Shown here in pieces: positions 9,553-18,526 of a stretch of DNA of 64,000 bases. The notes below the pieces were generated by a model. The model made no database searches. It had not been told where the DNA came from and saw only the letters and a program-made list of their open reading frames with translations. The DNA comes from Pseudonocardia sp. CNS-004 (GTDB lineage Bacteria; Actinomycetota; Actinomycetes; Mycobacteriales; Pseudonocardiaceae), in assembly GCA_001942185.1 (NCBI GenBank), contig MKJV01000022.1:62001-126000 (forward strand), given 5' to 3'. Each line of letters begins with the position of its first letter. Position 1 is the first letter of the stretch. Made by a program: the position numbers and the translations under genes.

Positions 9553-10749
9553 TCAGGCGGCGCAGCTGCCCGTGTCGACCTCGCGGCGCAGGTTGCTCGC
9601 GGCCTGCACCGCCCCGGACACCTGGTCGACGGTGAGCACGAAACCGGTCTCCTGGTCGTCGAGCGCCGCGCCGAACACGACACCGATCACGCGGCCGTCC
9701 GGGGCGATCATCGGGCCGCCGGAGTTGCCGGAGCGGACCACGGCCCGCACCGTGTACACCTCGCGGGTGACCTCGCCGTCGTCGTAGATGTCGGGGCCCT
9801 TGAGCCGGATCATCGACCGGACCTTGGCGGCGGTGGCCGTGTACGGGCCGTCGAGCGGGTAGCCGACGATGATCGCGTCGTCGCCGGCGGTGGCAGGCGC
9901 GCGGTCGAAGGGCAGGGGCTCGGCGTCCAGGTCGGGCACCCGGAGCACGGCGACGTCCACGGCGGGGTCGTAGAGCACCACCTCGGCGTCGAGCTCCTGA
10001 ACCCGCCCGCGCCGCCCGACGACCTCCACACCGGTCTCGGCGGTGCCGGCGACGACGTGGGCGTTGGTCATCACGAGCTCCGGCGCGATCACGAACCCGG
10101 TGCCCTCGAGCTGCCGGGCGCACGAGGGGGCGCGACCGCGGACCTTGAGCACGCTGCCCGCGACGTCGCCGACGATCGAGCTCTGCGCCAGCGTGGCGTC
10201 GGGCACGCCGACCTCGGTGATCGGGGTTTCCGCGAACGGGCTCAGCACGTCGGGGAAGCCCGAGTTGTTGAGCAGCTGCCGCAGCTCCTCGGGCAGCGCC
10301 TTGGCCGCCTCCGGCATCACGTTGTCGACCGCGCGCAGCACCTCCGAGCCACGCACGCCCGCGGCGAGGCCCGGGAAGCTCGCCGAGGCGAGCGGGAGCG
10401 CGACGAGCCACGCCGCCACCACGACCGTGAACGCCTGCAGCACCGAGCCCAGAGTGGAGTCGACCTGCAGGGACCGCTGCCCCGTGATGCGGTCGCGGAT
10501 GCGCCTGCCGAAGAAGACACCGGTGGTCTCGCCGAGAGCCACCAGCATCACCACCACGACGATGCTGACGATCACGCGCGTGGTGGGCGCCTCGACGCCC
10601 GCCGCGAGCAGCGGCGCCAGCCGCACACCGAGCACCGCTCCCGTGAGCACGCCGACGAACGACAACAGCGCCACGGCCATGCCGTGGCGCCATCCCGAGA
10701 CGGCTGCGATGAGTGCGAGCAGTACGACGACGAGATCGACCCAGCTCAC
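9553..10749 (-). CDS. marP: MarP-like membrane serine protease (CvpA domain + trypsin-like domain)
   Basis: 398 residues. The first 130 carry four hydrophobic helices of the CvpA/colicin V type (VDLVVVLLALIAAVSG, ALLSFVGVLTGAVLG and so on). The C-terminal half is a periplasmic chymotrypsin-fold protease with His in TNAHVVAG, Asp in DPAVDVAVLRV and Ser in GNSGGPMI. In M. tuberculosis the equivalent (Rv3671c) protects the cell against acid and oxidative stress and processes a peptidoglycan hydrolase. Gene order with Nudix, thioredoxin and nth is the same as there, which supports orthology. GTG start at 10749. Confidence 0.93.
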   Translation of the reverse strand: MSWVDLVVVLLALIAAVSGWRHGMAVALLSFVGVLTGAVLGVRLAPLLAAGVEAPTTRVIVSIVVVVMLVALGETTGVFFGRRIRDRITGQRSLQVDSTLGSVLQAFTVVVAAWLVALPLASASFPGLAAGVRGSEVLRAVDNVMPEAAKALPEELRQLLNNSGFPDVLSPFAETPITEVGVPDATLAQSSIVGDVAGSVLKVRGRAPSCARQLEGTGFVIAPELVMTNAHVVAGTAETGVEVVGRRGRVQELDAEVVLYDPAVDVAVLRVPDLDAEPLPFDRAPATAGDDAIIVGYPLDGPYTATAAKVRSMIRLKGPDIYDDGEVTREVYTVRAVVRSGNSGGPMIAPDGRVIGVVFGAALDDQETGFVLTVDQVSGAVQAASNLRREVDTGSCAA

Positions 10750-10768
10750 GCCGCCCCTGCCCCCACGC

Positions 10769-11464
10769 TCACGATCCCGCGACCTCCTGCCGACCGGCTC
10801 GGGCCGCCGACCACGCTGCGTCGAGGTCCATCACCCGAGTGGTGTCCCACGGACGCGCCCATCCGCCCCTATCCAACAGCGCGGACAATAGGCCCCCCGT
10901 GAAACCCCAGACGAGCAACCCCGCCGTGACGAAAGCGGGACCTGTGAACCCGGACGGGTGACGTACGCGGATCCGGTGGACCGGGTCGGCGAGCACTGCG
11001 AGCGGCACCCGCGCCACCCGGGCCGTCTCCCGCGGATCGACCGCGTGCACCTCCACCGGACGCGCCCAATGGGCGATCACCGGGGTGACGATGAACCCGG
11101 ACGGCGGCACGAACAGGTCGGGCAGCAGCGCGAGCGGCACCACCCCCTCCGGCTCCACACCGGCCTCCTCCTCGGCCTCCCGCAGGGCCGTGGCCACGGC
11201 GTCCGCGTCCTCGGCGTCGGCGCCGCCGCCGGGGAAGGCCACCTGCCCGGCGTGCTCGCGCAGGGTGCTGGCGCGTTCGACGAGCAGCACGTCCGGGCCG
11301 TGGTCGGGGTCCTCGCCGAAGAGCACCAGCACGGCGGCCCGCCGTCCGTCGGAGGGCGGGAGCATGCGGTGGCGGACCAGTTCTGCGGCGTCGACGCCGC
11401 GGACGCCGGACAACAGGGGACGCAACCAGCCGGGTGCCCGTTCAGGCCGCAGCGCGTTGCTCAC
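10769..11464 (-). CDS. Nudix hydrolase (CoA-pyrophosphatase-like, Rv3672c position)
   Basis: 231 residues from GTG 11464. The Nudix box is clear: GGGADAEDADAVATALREAE followed by EEAGV, with VAFPGGG before it; the LLPDLFVPPSGFIVTPVI stretch matches CoA/NADH diphosphatases. I chose GTG 11464 because GAGGAGG stands six bases upstream. A longer in-frame start at GTG 11542 overlaps the TGA of the upstream thioredoxin gene (GTGA) and would add 26 low-complexity residues encoded by a gene-junction repeat. Both starts are possible. It probably cleans up CoA or related pyrophosphates. Confidence 0.85.
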   Translation of the reverse strand: MSNALRPERAPGWLRPLLSGVRGVDAAELVRHRMLPPSDGRRAAVLVLFGEDPDHGPDVLLVERASTLREHAGQVAFPGGGADAEDADAVATALREAEEEAGVEPEGVVPLALLPDLFVPPSGFIVTPVIAHWARPVEVHAVDPRETARVARVPLAVLADPVHRIRVRHPSGFTGPAFVTAGLLVWGFTGGLLSALLDRGGWARPWDTTRVMDLDAAWSAARAGRQEVAGS

Positions 11465-11542
11465 GAATCCTCCTCGCCGGCGCTCGTCGGCCGCGTTCGC
11501 GGGGCTGCTCTCGTCGACCGGTTCGCTCGCGTGCTCGCTCAC
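11465..11542 (-). repeat. Gene-junction element, copy 1 (carries a ribosome binding site)
   Basis: On the minus strand it reads GTGAGCGAGCACGCGAGCGA, continues through CGCGAACGCGGCCGACGAGC and ends CGCCGGCGAGGAGGATTC just before the Nudix start. A related sequence occurs at 16432-16502, also directly before a start codon and ending CGACGAGCGCCGGCGAGGAG. The shared 3' part forms the Shine-Dalgarno sequence of the next gene in both places. Confidence 0.55.
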
Positions 11543-12181
11543 GAGAGCCGTTCCACGGCAGCGGCGACCTCGTCGGCCGTGCGGAACGGCGTGGGCGGGT
11601 CGACGCGGGTCACCGTGCCGTCGGCGCGCAGCACGTAGGACGCGGGGAGCGCGGGCGGCACGTCGAGCGCGGCGCGCAGCGCGCCGCGCGGGTCGGTGAC
11701 CGAGGGCATGGCCACCCCGAGCTCGGCGAGCAACGACAGCGCGGCGCGCGGGTCGTCGCGGACGTCGACCCCGAGCACCGGGACGGCCCCGGGCCGCGCC
11801 GCGTACTCGGCGAGCGCGGGCAGCTCCTCGCGGCAGGGCACGCACCAGGACGCCCAGACGTTGACCAGCGCGGGCCGGCCGCGAGCGCGCGCCGACGTCG
11901 ACGGAACCGGGGACGCCCAGGCAAGGGGCCGTGACCCCGGCGAGCGGGCCGGCGGGCGCCGCCCCGGTGGGGCCGGGGCAGGGCACCGATCCCGCCGCCG
12001 CGCGAGCCGCGGCGAGGTCGGCGTCGGAGACGTCCACCTGCTCCGGAGCCTCGGCGGCCGGAGCGGACGTGGTGGCGTCGCGGGGCCACAGCGCGAACAC
12101 CGCGGCCGCTGCGAGCAGCACGACGACCACGGTGGTGACGATCTCCGAGCGGCGCACCCGAGAACCGGTTCCCGCCGTCAC
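11539..12181 (-). CDS. TlpA-like membrane-anchored thioredoxin (two apparent base deletions)
   Basis: The N terminus (GTG 12181) has a single transmembrane helix, [20 protein letters not shown]. After a linker with PCPGPTG and [13 protein letters not shown] the frame breaks near 11875-11895. It resumes as [19 protein letters not shown], the redox CxxC of a TlpA/ResA-type periplasmic reductase, and ends [15 protein letters not shown]. Two lost G residues in that GC run restore one 214-residue protein. The start overlaps the nth stop by four bases (GTGA), and its own TGA overlaps the longer Nudix start. It occupies the Rv3673c position and probably reduces extracytoplasmic disulfides. Confidence 0.85.
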
Positions 12182-13029
12182 GGGGCGTCGGCGTCCTCGC
12201 CGCCGGCCGCGGGAGGCGCCTCGTCGTCGGGAATCCCGACCATGGCGAGCAGGTGCGGCCGCGACGGGCCCTTCACGAGCTTGGCGGCCTGGACCTGGTC
12301 GGTGGGGCCTGCGCCGTAGGCGGGGCAGTCGGCCGAGAGCGAGCACGCCCCGCACGCCGGCTTGCGCGCGTGGCAGACCCGCCGCCCGTGGAAGATCACG
12401 TAGTGGGACACCATCGTCCAGTCGCGCTTCGGCACGAGCGCCCCGATCGCGTGCTCGACCTTGACCGGGTCCTCCTCCTGCGTCCAGCCCCACCGGCGGA
12501 CCAGGCGACCGAAGTGGGTGTCGACCGTGATGCCCGGGATGTCGAAGGCGTTGCCGAGGATGACGTTGGCGGTCTTGCGGCCGATGCCGGGCAGCTTCAC
12601 GAGCTCGTCGAGCGTGTGCGGCAGCACGCCGTCGTGGCGCTCGACCACGGCGGTGCCCATCCCGATCAGCGAGTTGGCCTTGTTCCGGAAGAAGCCGGTG
12701 CTGTGGATCATCTCTTCGAGCTCGGCGCGGTCGGCCTGCGCGTAGTCGAGCGCGGTGGGGTAGCGCCGGAAGAGCGCCGGTGTGACGGAGTTGACCAGCT
12801 TGTCGGTGGACTGCGCGGACAGGATGGTGGCCACGGCGAGCTCGAGCGGGGTGGTGAAGTCGAGCTCGCAGTGGGCGTCGGGGTGGGTGGCGGCCAGCAT
12901 GCGCAGCATGCGGCCGACGCGCCGGGAGCGCCCGAGCGCGGGTTCCCCGGCGGCGACCCGCTTGGCGAGCTTGGCCGCGCTGCGCGCCGTGGCGACCGGC
13001 GCCGGTGTGCTGGGGGAGGCGGTGGTCAC
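12178..13029 (-). CDS. nth: Endonuclease III (DNA glycosylase/AP lyase)
   Basis: 283 residues. The HhH-GPD core includes helix-hairpin-helix LPGIGRKTA (residues 146-154) with the catalytic Lys152, and the catalytic Asp170 in TVDTHFGRL. The 4Fe-4S cluster is bound by Cys219, Cys226, Cys229 and Cys235 (C-x6-C-x2-C-x5-C). The enzyme excises oxidised pyrimidines in base-excision repair. Its TGA overlaps the thioredoxin start. The N-terminal 35 residues are an Ala-rich extension common in actinomycetes. Confidence 0.95.
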   Translation of the reverse strand: MTTASPSTPAPVATARSAAKLAKRVAAGEPALGRSRRVGRMLRMLAATHPDAHCELDFTTPLELAVATILSAQSTDKLVNSVTPALFRRYPTALDYAQADRAELEEMIHSTGFFRNKANSLIGMGTAVVERHDGVLPHTLDELVKLPGIGRKTANVILGNAFDIPGITVDTHFGRLVRRWGWTQEEDPVKVEHAIGALVPKRDWTMVSHYVIFHGRRVCHARKPACGACSLSADCPAYGAGPTDQVQAAKLVKGPSRPHLLAMVGIPDDEAPPAAGGEDADAP

Positions 13030-13173
13030 GGTGGAAGCCTACGGAAAGCCGCCGACAACCTCGGACGCCCATCACGCAGCGTGGCCGGGCGGGTCACGAA
13101 GTCGTAACAGGATGGGAACTCGTCGACCCCCGCGGCGAGTCGCTCCGCGCGGTGCGAGACGATCTGACGCGAC

Positions 13174-13425
13174 ATGACTGCCTGGTTGTCCGTACTCGTG
13201 CCGTTGCTGGTGATGTTCTTCGCGCTCGGGATGGAGCGTGTGGAATCCCGGCTGCGGGAGACGACAGTGCGCCCCGAAGAGGTCGAAGAGCTCCTCGAGC
13301 GGCCCCGCCCCGACGAGGTTCGCGCACTCTTCCGGCAGGGATCCGGTCGAGCACTGGAGCTCTTCCGGCTGCGCAACCGTGGACAACGTGGACGCAGATC
13401 CGCCCGGCGCAACAACGCGGCTTGA
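13174..13425 (+). CDS. Small single-pass membrane protein (Rv3675 position)
   Basis: 83 residues from ATG 13174. One N-terminal transmembrane helix (AWLSVLVPLLVMFFALGMERV) is followed by a charged amphipathic part with EEVEELLERPRPDEVRALF and a basic tail (RNRGQRGRRSARRNN). A small membrane protein lies at the same place, between nth and crp, in mycobacteria. The function is unknown. It is divergent from nth; the 144-base gap 13030-13173 must hold both promoters. Confidence 0.75.
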   Translation: MTAWLSVLVPLLVMFFALGMERVESRLRETTVRPEEVEELLERPRPDEVRALFRQGSGRALELFRLRNRGQRGRRSARRNNAA

Positions 13426-13572
13426 CTCGCCGCACGGGTGAGACCGGGTGAAAGTCGCCCGGTCGGGCAACGAAATCGACGGCTACGGCGTCACACAGGG
13501 TGCGCGCAACCCCTAGACTGACCGGCCGGTGATCCGGTCGCGGGGCAGCGACCCGGGACGAGGAGCGACGCA

Positions 13573-14247
13573 GTGGACGAGATACTGATCCGCGCAGGGA
13601 TTTTTCAGGGTGTTGAGCCGCACGCGGCCGAGGCGCTGGCCCAGGCGCTCGAGCCTGCGGAGTTCCCGCGCGGGCACGTGATCTTCGCGGAGGGTGAGCC
13701 GGGCGACCGTCTGTACATCGTGGGCAGTGGCAAGGTGAAGATCGGGCGCAAGTCGCCGGACGGCCGCGAGAACCTGCTCATGGTGGCCGGCCCGTCCGAC
13801 ATGTTCGGCGAGCTGTCCATCTTCGACCCCGGACCGCGCACGTCGTCGGCCACCGCCGTCACCGAGGTCCGGACGTTCACCATGGACCGGCCCGCGCTGC
13901 GGGAGTGGATCGGCAAGCGCCCGGAGATCGCCGAGCAGCTGCTGCGGGTACTGGCGCGGCGCCTGCGCCGCACCAACAACGCGCTCGCCGACCTCATCTT
14001 CACCGACGTCCCCGGCCGGGTCGCGAAGGCGTTGCTGCAGCTCGCGCGCCAGTTCGGCTCCCAGGAGTCCGGCCTGCTGCGGGTGACGCACGACCTCACG
14101 CAGGAGGAGATCGCGCAGCTGGTCGGGGCGAGCCGCGAGACCGTCAACAAGGCGCTCGCCGACTTCGCCCACCGCGGCTGGCTGCGGCTCGAGGGCAAGA
14201 GCGTGCTGATCCTGGAGCCCGAGCGGCTCGCGCGCCGCGCCCGGTAG
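13573..14247 (+). CDS. crp: Crp/Fnr-family global regulator (Crp/GlxR-like)
   Basis: 224 residues from GTG 13573. The cyclic-nucleotide-binding beta roll spans about residues 1-125 ([35 protein letters not shown] with the phosphate-binding GELS...RTSSA pattern). The winged HTH near residues 165-205 contains [20 protein letters not shown]. The high similarity to mycobacterial Crp (Rv3676) and corynebacterial GlxR, together with the neighbourhood, supports a cAMP-responsive global role. A TAGACT-like -10 box is at about 13516. A stem-loop follows the gene. Confidence 0.95.
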   Translation: MDEILIRAGIFQGVEPHAAEALAQALEPAEFPRGHVIFAEGEPGDRLYIVGSGKVKIGRKSPDGRENLLMVAGPSDMFGELSIFDPGPRTSSATAVTEVRTFTMDRPALREWIGKRPEIAEQLLRVLARRLRRTNNALADLIFTDVPGRVAKALLQLARQFGSQESGLLRVTHDLTQEEIAQLVGASRETVNKALADFAHRGWLRLEGKSVLILEPERLARRAR

Positions 14248-14267
14248 TCCGGCGAGCCTGACCATTC

Positions 14268-14295
14268 GAACGGCACCGCTTCGGCGGTGCCGTTC
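14268..14295 (+). terminator. Stem-loop terminator after crp
   Basis: Perfect 12-base arms GAACGGCACCGC and GCGGTGCCGTTC with a TTCG tetraloop, 20 bases after the crp stop. There is no T-tract, as is common for actinomycete terminators. Confidence 0.8.
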
Positions 14296-14317
14296 GTCAT
14301 GTGTGCGCCGAAATTAG

Positions 14318-14333
14318 TGGTACGGCCGTACCA
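14318..14333. promoter_or_regulatory. 16-bp perfect palindrome before the MFS gene
   Basis: TGGTACGGCCGTACCA lies 21 bases before the ATG at 14355. The length, perfect symmetry and place fit a TetR-type operator. No regulator gene adjoins it, so the protein that binds it would be encoded elsewhere. Confidence 0.6.
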
Positions 14334-14354
14334 GAACGTGCGACGCTGGGAGCC

Positions 14355-15616
14355 ATGTCGTCCTCAGCGTCGCTCGCCGACTACCGCGCCGCTCTCACCG
14401 CCCCCGGCGCCGCCGTTCCGGTGCTCGCCTCCGCTGTCGGCCGGTTCCCGATCGCGATGCTGCCGCTGGCGACGCTGCTCTACGTCCAGCGCACGACCGG
14501 GTCGTTCGCCGCAGCGGGGCTGGTGTCCGCCGGGACGATGGTCGGCGTCGCCACCGGCGCGGTGGCCCAGGGCCGGGTGATGGACCGGCTGGGCCCGAGC
14601 CGGCCGATGCTGGTGGTCGTCGCGCTCTTCGTGCTGGCGGCCACGGCGCTGGTGGCCGCGATCGAGACGGAGCAACCGCTCGCTCTGCTCGTGGTTCTGG
14701 CGACCGCGGCGGGGGCCGCGCGGCCCGCGCTGGAAGGCGCGTCCCGGTCGCTGTGGTCGGAGCTCGTGCCGCCCGGGCCCGCCCGCTCGGCCGCACTGAC
14801 CTTCGAGGCCATCAGCCTGGAGGTCTTCTTCATCCTCGGCCCGGCGACCGCCGCGTTCCTCGTCGCGGCGCCGTGGCCGGGCGCGGGCCTCGTCGTGGCG
14901 AGCACGGCCATGGCGCTCGGCACCGCCGCGTGGGCCCTGAGCGGCCCGGCCCGCCGCGTCGGAGGCACGCCCGACCGCGCCGCCGGCTCGATGCTGGGAG
15001 CGCTCGCCCGGCCCGGGATGCGCACGGTGGCGCTGGCTCGCTCGGGTTCGGCCTGGTCATCGGGTCGGTGGAGGTCGGCATCCCCGCGGTCACCGCGGCC
15101 GAGGGCTCGCCCACGCTCGGCGGCGTGCTCCTGTCGGCGTGGTCGATCTCCTCGGTGCTCGCCGGGGTGCTCTACGGCATGCGCCCGTGGCCCCGCCCGC
15201 TGCACCTGCGGATTCCGGCGCTCCTCGGCGGGTTCGGGCTGCTCGTCACCGCGATGTCGCTCGTCGGGCCCACCGGGTCCCTGACCGTCCTCGTGATCAC
15301 GATGATCGTCTCGGGGGCGCTGATCACCCCACTGGTCACCGGGAACTCCCTCGCCGTCGACATCGCGGCCCCACCCGGCACGGCCACCGAGGCGTTCGGA
15401 TGGCTGATCACGGCCGCCACCCTGGGCATCGCCACCGGCCAGTCGACCGCCGGGCTCGTGGTGGAGACCTTCGGCCCGCCCGTGGCGTTCGTGTCCGGGG
15501 GCGTGGCCGGGCTGGTACTGGCAACGGCACTGTGGCTACGCCGAGCGACCCTCCTGCCTCCCGCGGAGGGCGACCAGATGTCAGCAAAGCCACTTTCACG
15601 ACACGACGCGTCATGA
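14355..15616 (+). CDS. MFS transporter, one apparent base deletion
   Basis: About 420 residues with roughly twelve hydrophobic segments. The conserved loop between helices 2 and 3 is GRVMDRLGPSRPML. The frame shifts near 15040-15045, after GMRTVALA, and resumes GFGLVIGSVEVGIPAVT; the two halves together make one intact MFS fold. I chose ATG 14355 (MSSSASLADYRAAL) over an upstream in-frame ATG because the palindrome at 14318 would otherwise be inside the gene. The last eleven residues (SAKPLSRHDAS) are encoded by the left arm and loop of the terminator hairpin. The substrate is unknown. Confidence 0.85.
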
Positions 15617-15632
15617 AAGTGGCTTTGCTGAC
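15580..15632. terminator. Long bidirectional stem-loop between convergent genes
   Basis: The arms GTCAGCAAAGCCACTTTCA (15580-15598) and TGAAAGTGGCTTTGCTGAC (15614-15632) are perfect 19-base inverted repeats around a 15-base loop. The right arm starts with the TGA stop of the MFS gene, and the MBL hydrolase gene ends seven bases beyond. The AAAG/CTTT tracts give it A/T-rich flanks usable in both directions. Confidence 0.85.
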
Positions 15633-15638
15633 ACGGGG

Positions 15639-16424
15639 TCAGCAGATGCGCAGGTGGTCCAGCTGCGCGCGGACCGAGAGTTCGGCCGCAGGCCACAGCA
15701 CCCGGTCTACATCGGCGTAGACCAGTTCCACGACCTGGCGGGGCGTCGCCTCCTGGCCGAGCTGCGCGAGTGCACCCCGCACCTGCTCGAGTCGTTGCTC
15801 GCGGTGGGCGAGGTAGGCCGTGGCGACGGCCGGTGCGTCGGGGAGTTCGGGGCCGTGGCCGGGGAGCACCGCGGTGCCGGGGGCCAGTGCCGCCAGCCGC
15901 CGCAGCGAGTCGAGGTACGGGCCCAGCTCACCGTCGGGGTGGGCGATCACGGTGGTGCCGCGGCCGAGGATGGTGTCGCCGGTGAGCACGGCCTGGTCGG
16001 CGTCCGGCCCGTCCAGCAGGAACGACAGCGAGTCCGACGTGTGGCCGGGAGTGGCGACCACCCGTAGCTCCACGCCGGCCGCCGCCACGACGTCGCCGTC
16101 GCCGAGCGCCTCCGAGCCGAGCACGAGCGAGGGGTCCAGCGCACGCACCGGTGCGCCCGTGAGCTCGGAGAAGCGGCGCGCCCCTGCCGCGTGGTCGGGG
16201 TGGCGGTGGGTGAGCAGCACGAGGGCGACCGGTCCGTGGGCCGCCACCCGACGCAGGTGTTCCTCGTCCTCCTCCCCGGGGTCGACCACCACGCACGCCG
16301 CTTCGCCGGGCGCGCGGAGCAGCCACGTGTTCGTGCCGTCGAGGGTCATCGGGGAGGGGTTCTCGGCCAGCAACACCGACGCGAGCGGTGTCACCGGCCT
16401 CAGCACGCCGTACGCGGGCCTCAT
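15639..16424 (-). CDS. MBL-fold metallo-hydrolase (Rv3677c position)
   Basis: 261 residues from ATG 16424, with GAGGAG eight bases upstream. The metal-binding motif is THRHPDHAAG, followed by ATPGHTSDSLSFLL and LTGDTILGRG with the further ligands, then LPGHGPELPD. The family resembles LACTB2-type hydrolases, some of which cleave RNA or thioesters; the substrate is unknown. It sits downstream of and overlaps (ATGA) the second Nudix gene. Confidence 0.88.
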   Translation of the reverse strand: MRPAYGVLRPVTPLASVLLAENPSPMTLDGTNTWLLRAPGEAACVVVDPGEEDEEHLRRVAAHGPVALVLLTHRHPDHAAGARRFSELTGAPVRALDPSLVLGSEALGDGDVVAAAGVELRVVATPGHTSDSLSFLLDGPDADQAVLTGDTILGRGTTVIAHPDGELGPYLDSLRRLAALAPGTAVLPGHGPELPDAPAVATAYLAHREQRLEQVRGALAQLGQEATPRQVVELVYADVDRVLWPAAELSVRAQLDHLRIC

Positions 16425-17298
16425 GCCGGCTCCTCGCCGGCGCTCGTCGCGGGCATTCGCCCACCGCGCTGTGTTCCTGATTCGCTCGCGAGCTCGCTCA
16501 TCGCCGGCCGGCCCGGGAAGCCCGCTGCGGGGAGCGCGGTGTCGTCGGGCAGCACGGACATCAGCCTGCCGTCCTGCTCGCGCACCGTCGGTGTGATCGG
16601 CCGGATCTCGCGGTCGCGCGCCGCGGCGAGCACGGCAGCGCTGTCCCCGAGCCCGGCGATCTCCTGCAGGGTGCGCGCCGTCGGCGCCATCAACTTCAAC
16701 GCGTCCTCCTGCCAGCGTTCGAGGGCCTCGTCGGGATGCCACCAGCCGGCCTCCACGGCCTCTGTGGTGTGCGCGTCGGCCTCCTGGCCGTCGGGCACCA
16801 GCGCCACGAAGAACGCGGTGTCGTAGCGGCGCGGCGAGCCGTGCGGTGTGATCCAGCGGGCCCACGCGTGCAGCAGGTCGGCGCGCACCACCAGCCCGGC
16901 CGCCGACAGCACGTCGGGGAACGTCCGGCGGCGGGCGACGACGTCGGCCCGGTACCGGTCCACGTCGGGCGGGCACCCGGGCCGGCCAACAGCACGCCGC
17001 ACTCCTCGAACGTCTCACGGACCGCGGCGTGCACGAGCGCACCGGCGAGGTCGGCGTCGACGCCGAGCCGTTCGGCCCACCACCGCGGGTCCGGGCCTGC
17101 CCAGCGCTGCGGGTCGGGACGGTCGCTCGCGTCCACCCCACCGCCGGGGAACACCGTCATCCCACCCGCGAACGCCATCCCCGTGACGCGGCGCTGCAGG
17201 AACACCTGCAGCGGCGAGCGGCCCGGCCGTGGCCGCGGGTGGTCGCGCACCAGCAGCACGGTCGCGGCCGGGCGCGGAACCACCGGTGGGGAGGGCAT
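16421..17298 (-). CDS. Nudix hydrolase, one apparent base deletion
   Basis: About 292 residues when repaired. The first part (from 17298) has VPRPAATVLLVRD, FAGGMTVFPGGGVDASD and the Nudix helix AAVRETFEECGVLL. After a shift near 16980 the second part continues DVDRYRADVVARRRTFPDVL, ITPHGSPRRYDTAFFVA and EAVEAGWWHPDEAL. The spacing between GGG and REtfEE is larger than in the standard box, as in NUDT19/RNF-like Nudix proteins that act on acyl-CoA. The last 27 or so residues come from the junction element. It overlaps the MBL start by four bases. Confidence 0.8.
16432..16502 (-). repeat. Gene-junction element, copy 2
   Basis: On the minus strand it reads ATGAGCGAGCTCGCGAGCGA, then GGTGGGCGAATGCCCGCGAC, then GAGCGCCGGCGAGGAG, shortly before the MBL start. 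It corresponds to the element at 11465-11542 with conserved ends and a variable middle. Here it is translated as the C-terminal tail of the upstream Nudix protein (SELASESGT...). Confidence 0.55.
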
Positions 17299-17307
17299 AC
17301 CGGGACA

Positions 17308-17376
17308 CTAGGCGTTCCGGCGGCGGTAGCGGCCCGGGGAGATGCCGATGTGGCGCTTCGAACGCCTCGGAGTTCG
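17308..17376 (-). pseudogene. Remnant of an AraC-family regulator C terminus
   Basis: The minus strand encodes KRHIGISPGRYRRRNA followed by TAG at 17308. That is the typical end of an AraC-type HTH domain (FxRxFGxSPxxYR). Only about 20 codons remain, and the fragment is cut off directly by the palindromic repeat at 17377. It is evidently a decayed gene end. Confidence 0.6.
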
Positions 17377-17439
17377 TGATCGCCGGGAATGGTGCTGGGG
17401 CGACTGATCTGTCGTCGTGCCACCACTGTCGACGATCGA
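17377..17439. repeat. Dispersed 62-63 bp palindromic element, copy 4
   Basis: Begins TGATCGCCGGGAATGGTGC and ends GCCACCACTGTCGACGATCGA, 51/63 identical to copy 1. It is followed at 17457-17484 by a 28-base stretch sharing 24 bases with 32047-32074 (half of the second palindrome family). The remaining bases to 17613 contain no convincing gene. Confidence 0.8.
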
Positions 17440-17613
17440 CGTGCGCATGCCGCGATGGCGCTGCGGCGCCGCTCGGATCGATCACCGCGTTCCGTGACAC
17501 GCCGAACACGAACGTCGGCACCCGAGGAACAGGCGCGCACCATCGAGCTGCTCGCCCGGTCACGGGCGATGGCGGTCGCCCGGTGAGCACGTCGGGGCGG
17601 GAGGATGTGCGCC

Positions 17614-18505
17614 ATGGATCGGCTGCGGGTGGGTCTGGTCGGTGGTGGCCCGTGGGCCCGAACGGTGCACGCGCCGGGCCTCGCCGCCCACGACGGCACC
17701 GAGCTCGCGGCCGTGTGGACGCGCAGACCGGAGATCGCGGAGGAGATCGCCGCGGAGCACGGCGCACGCTGCTACCCCGACATCGAGATGCTGTTCGACG
17801 CCGTGGACGCGGTCGCGTTCGCCGTACCGCCGCAGGTGCAGGGCCGGCTCGTGCTCCGTGCCGCGGCCGCGGGCACGCACCTGATCTGCGAGAAGCCACT
17901 CGCGGGCACGGTCGCGGATGCCCGCACGGTGGTCGAGGCGGTCGAGCGGGCCGGGGTGTGTTCGACGATGGTGCTGACGATGCGCCACGCTCCGGCGGTG
18001 CGGGACTGGCTCGCCGACATGCCGGCCGAGTCCGCCGGACCGGACACGGTGGCGTCCGCACGGTGGATTCTCCGGATCGCTGCTCGGCGGGCCCTTCTGC
18101 ACGTCGTCGTGGCGGGCCGAGCACGGCGCGCTCGCCGACATCGGACCGCACGTGATCGACCTCCTCGATGCCGCGGTCGGGCCGGTCGTCGACGTGCAGT
18201 GGGCGCGGCACGACGAGCCGGACCTCTGGCGCTTCGGGCTCCTGCACGCCGGCGGCGCGAGCAGCACCGTGACGCTGTCGACGCGGGTGCCCGTCGATCC
18301 GTCGGAGATCGAGTTCACGGTGTTCGGCGGTGCGGGCCGGCACCGGATCGCCGGCCGCGGTGCCGACGCCCCCACCTGCTACGCGGCGCTGCTCGACGAG
18401 CTCGTCGCCGCCGTCGACGGCTCCGGCCCTCCGCCCGCCCTCGGCGTCAGACGCGGGCTGCGCCTGCAGGAGCTGGTCGCCGCCGTCCGCGCGGCCGTGC
18501 GCTGA
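17614..18505 (+). CDS. Gfo/Idh/MocA-family NAD(P)-dependent oxidoreductase, frame broken
   Basis: About 297 residues. The Rossmann start is DRLRVGLVGGGPWART. The family motif GTHLICEKPLAG follows, with Lys in EKP, then a C-terminal part EHGALADIGPHVIDLLD. The frame changes near 18062-18066 by a net of one base (one insertion or two deletions). Such enzymes oxidise or reduce sugar-type substrates; the substrate here cannot be told. I chose ATG 17614 because GGGAGG ends nine bases upstream, whereas ATG 17605 touches that site. It is convergent with the unknown gene at 18527. Confidence 0.85.
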
Positions 18506-18526
18506 GCGCGGTACGGAGCGTGCGCG

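Noticed and set aside
17389-17586. Short plus-strand frame ending ARTIELLARSRAMAVAR
   Set aside because: It runs through the palindromic repeat and has no start site; only the last 20 residues look protein-like.
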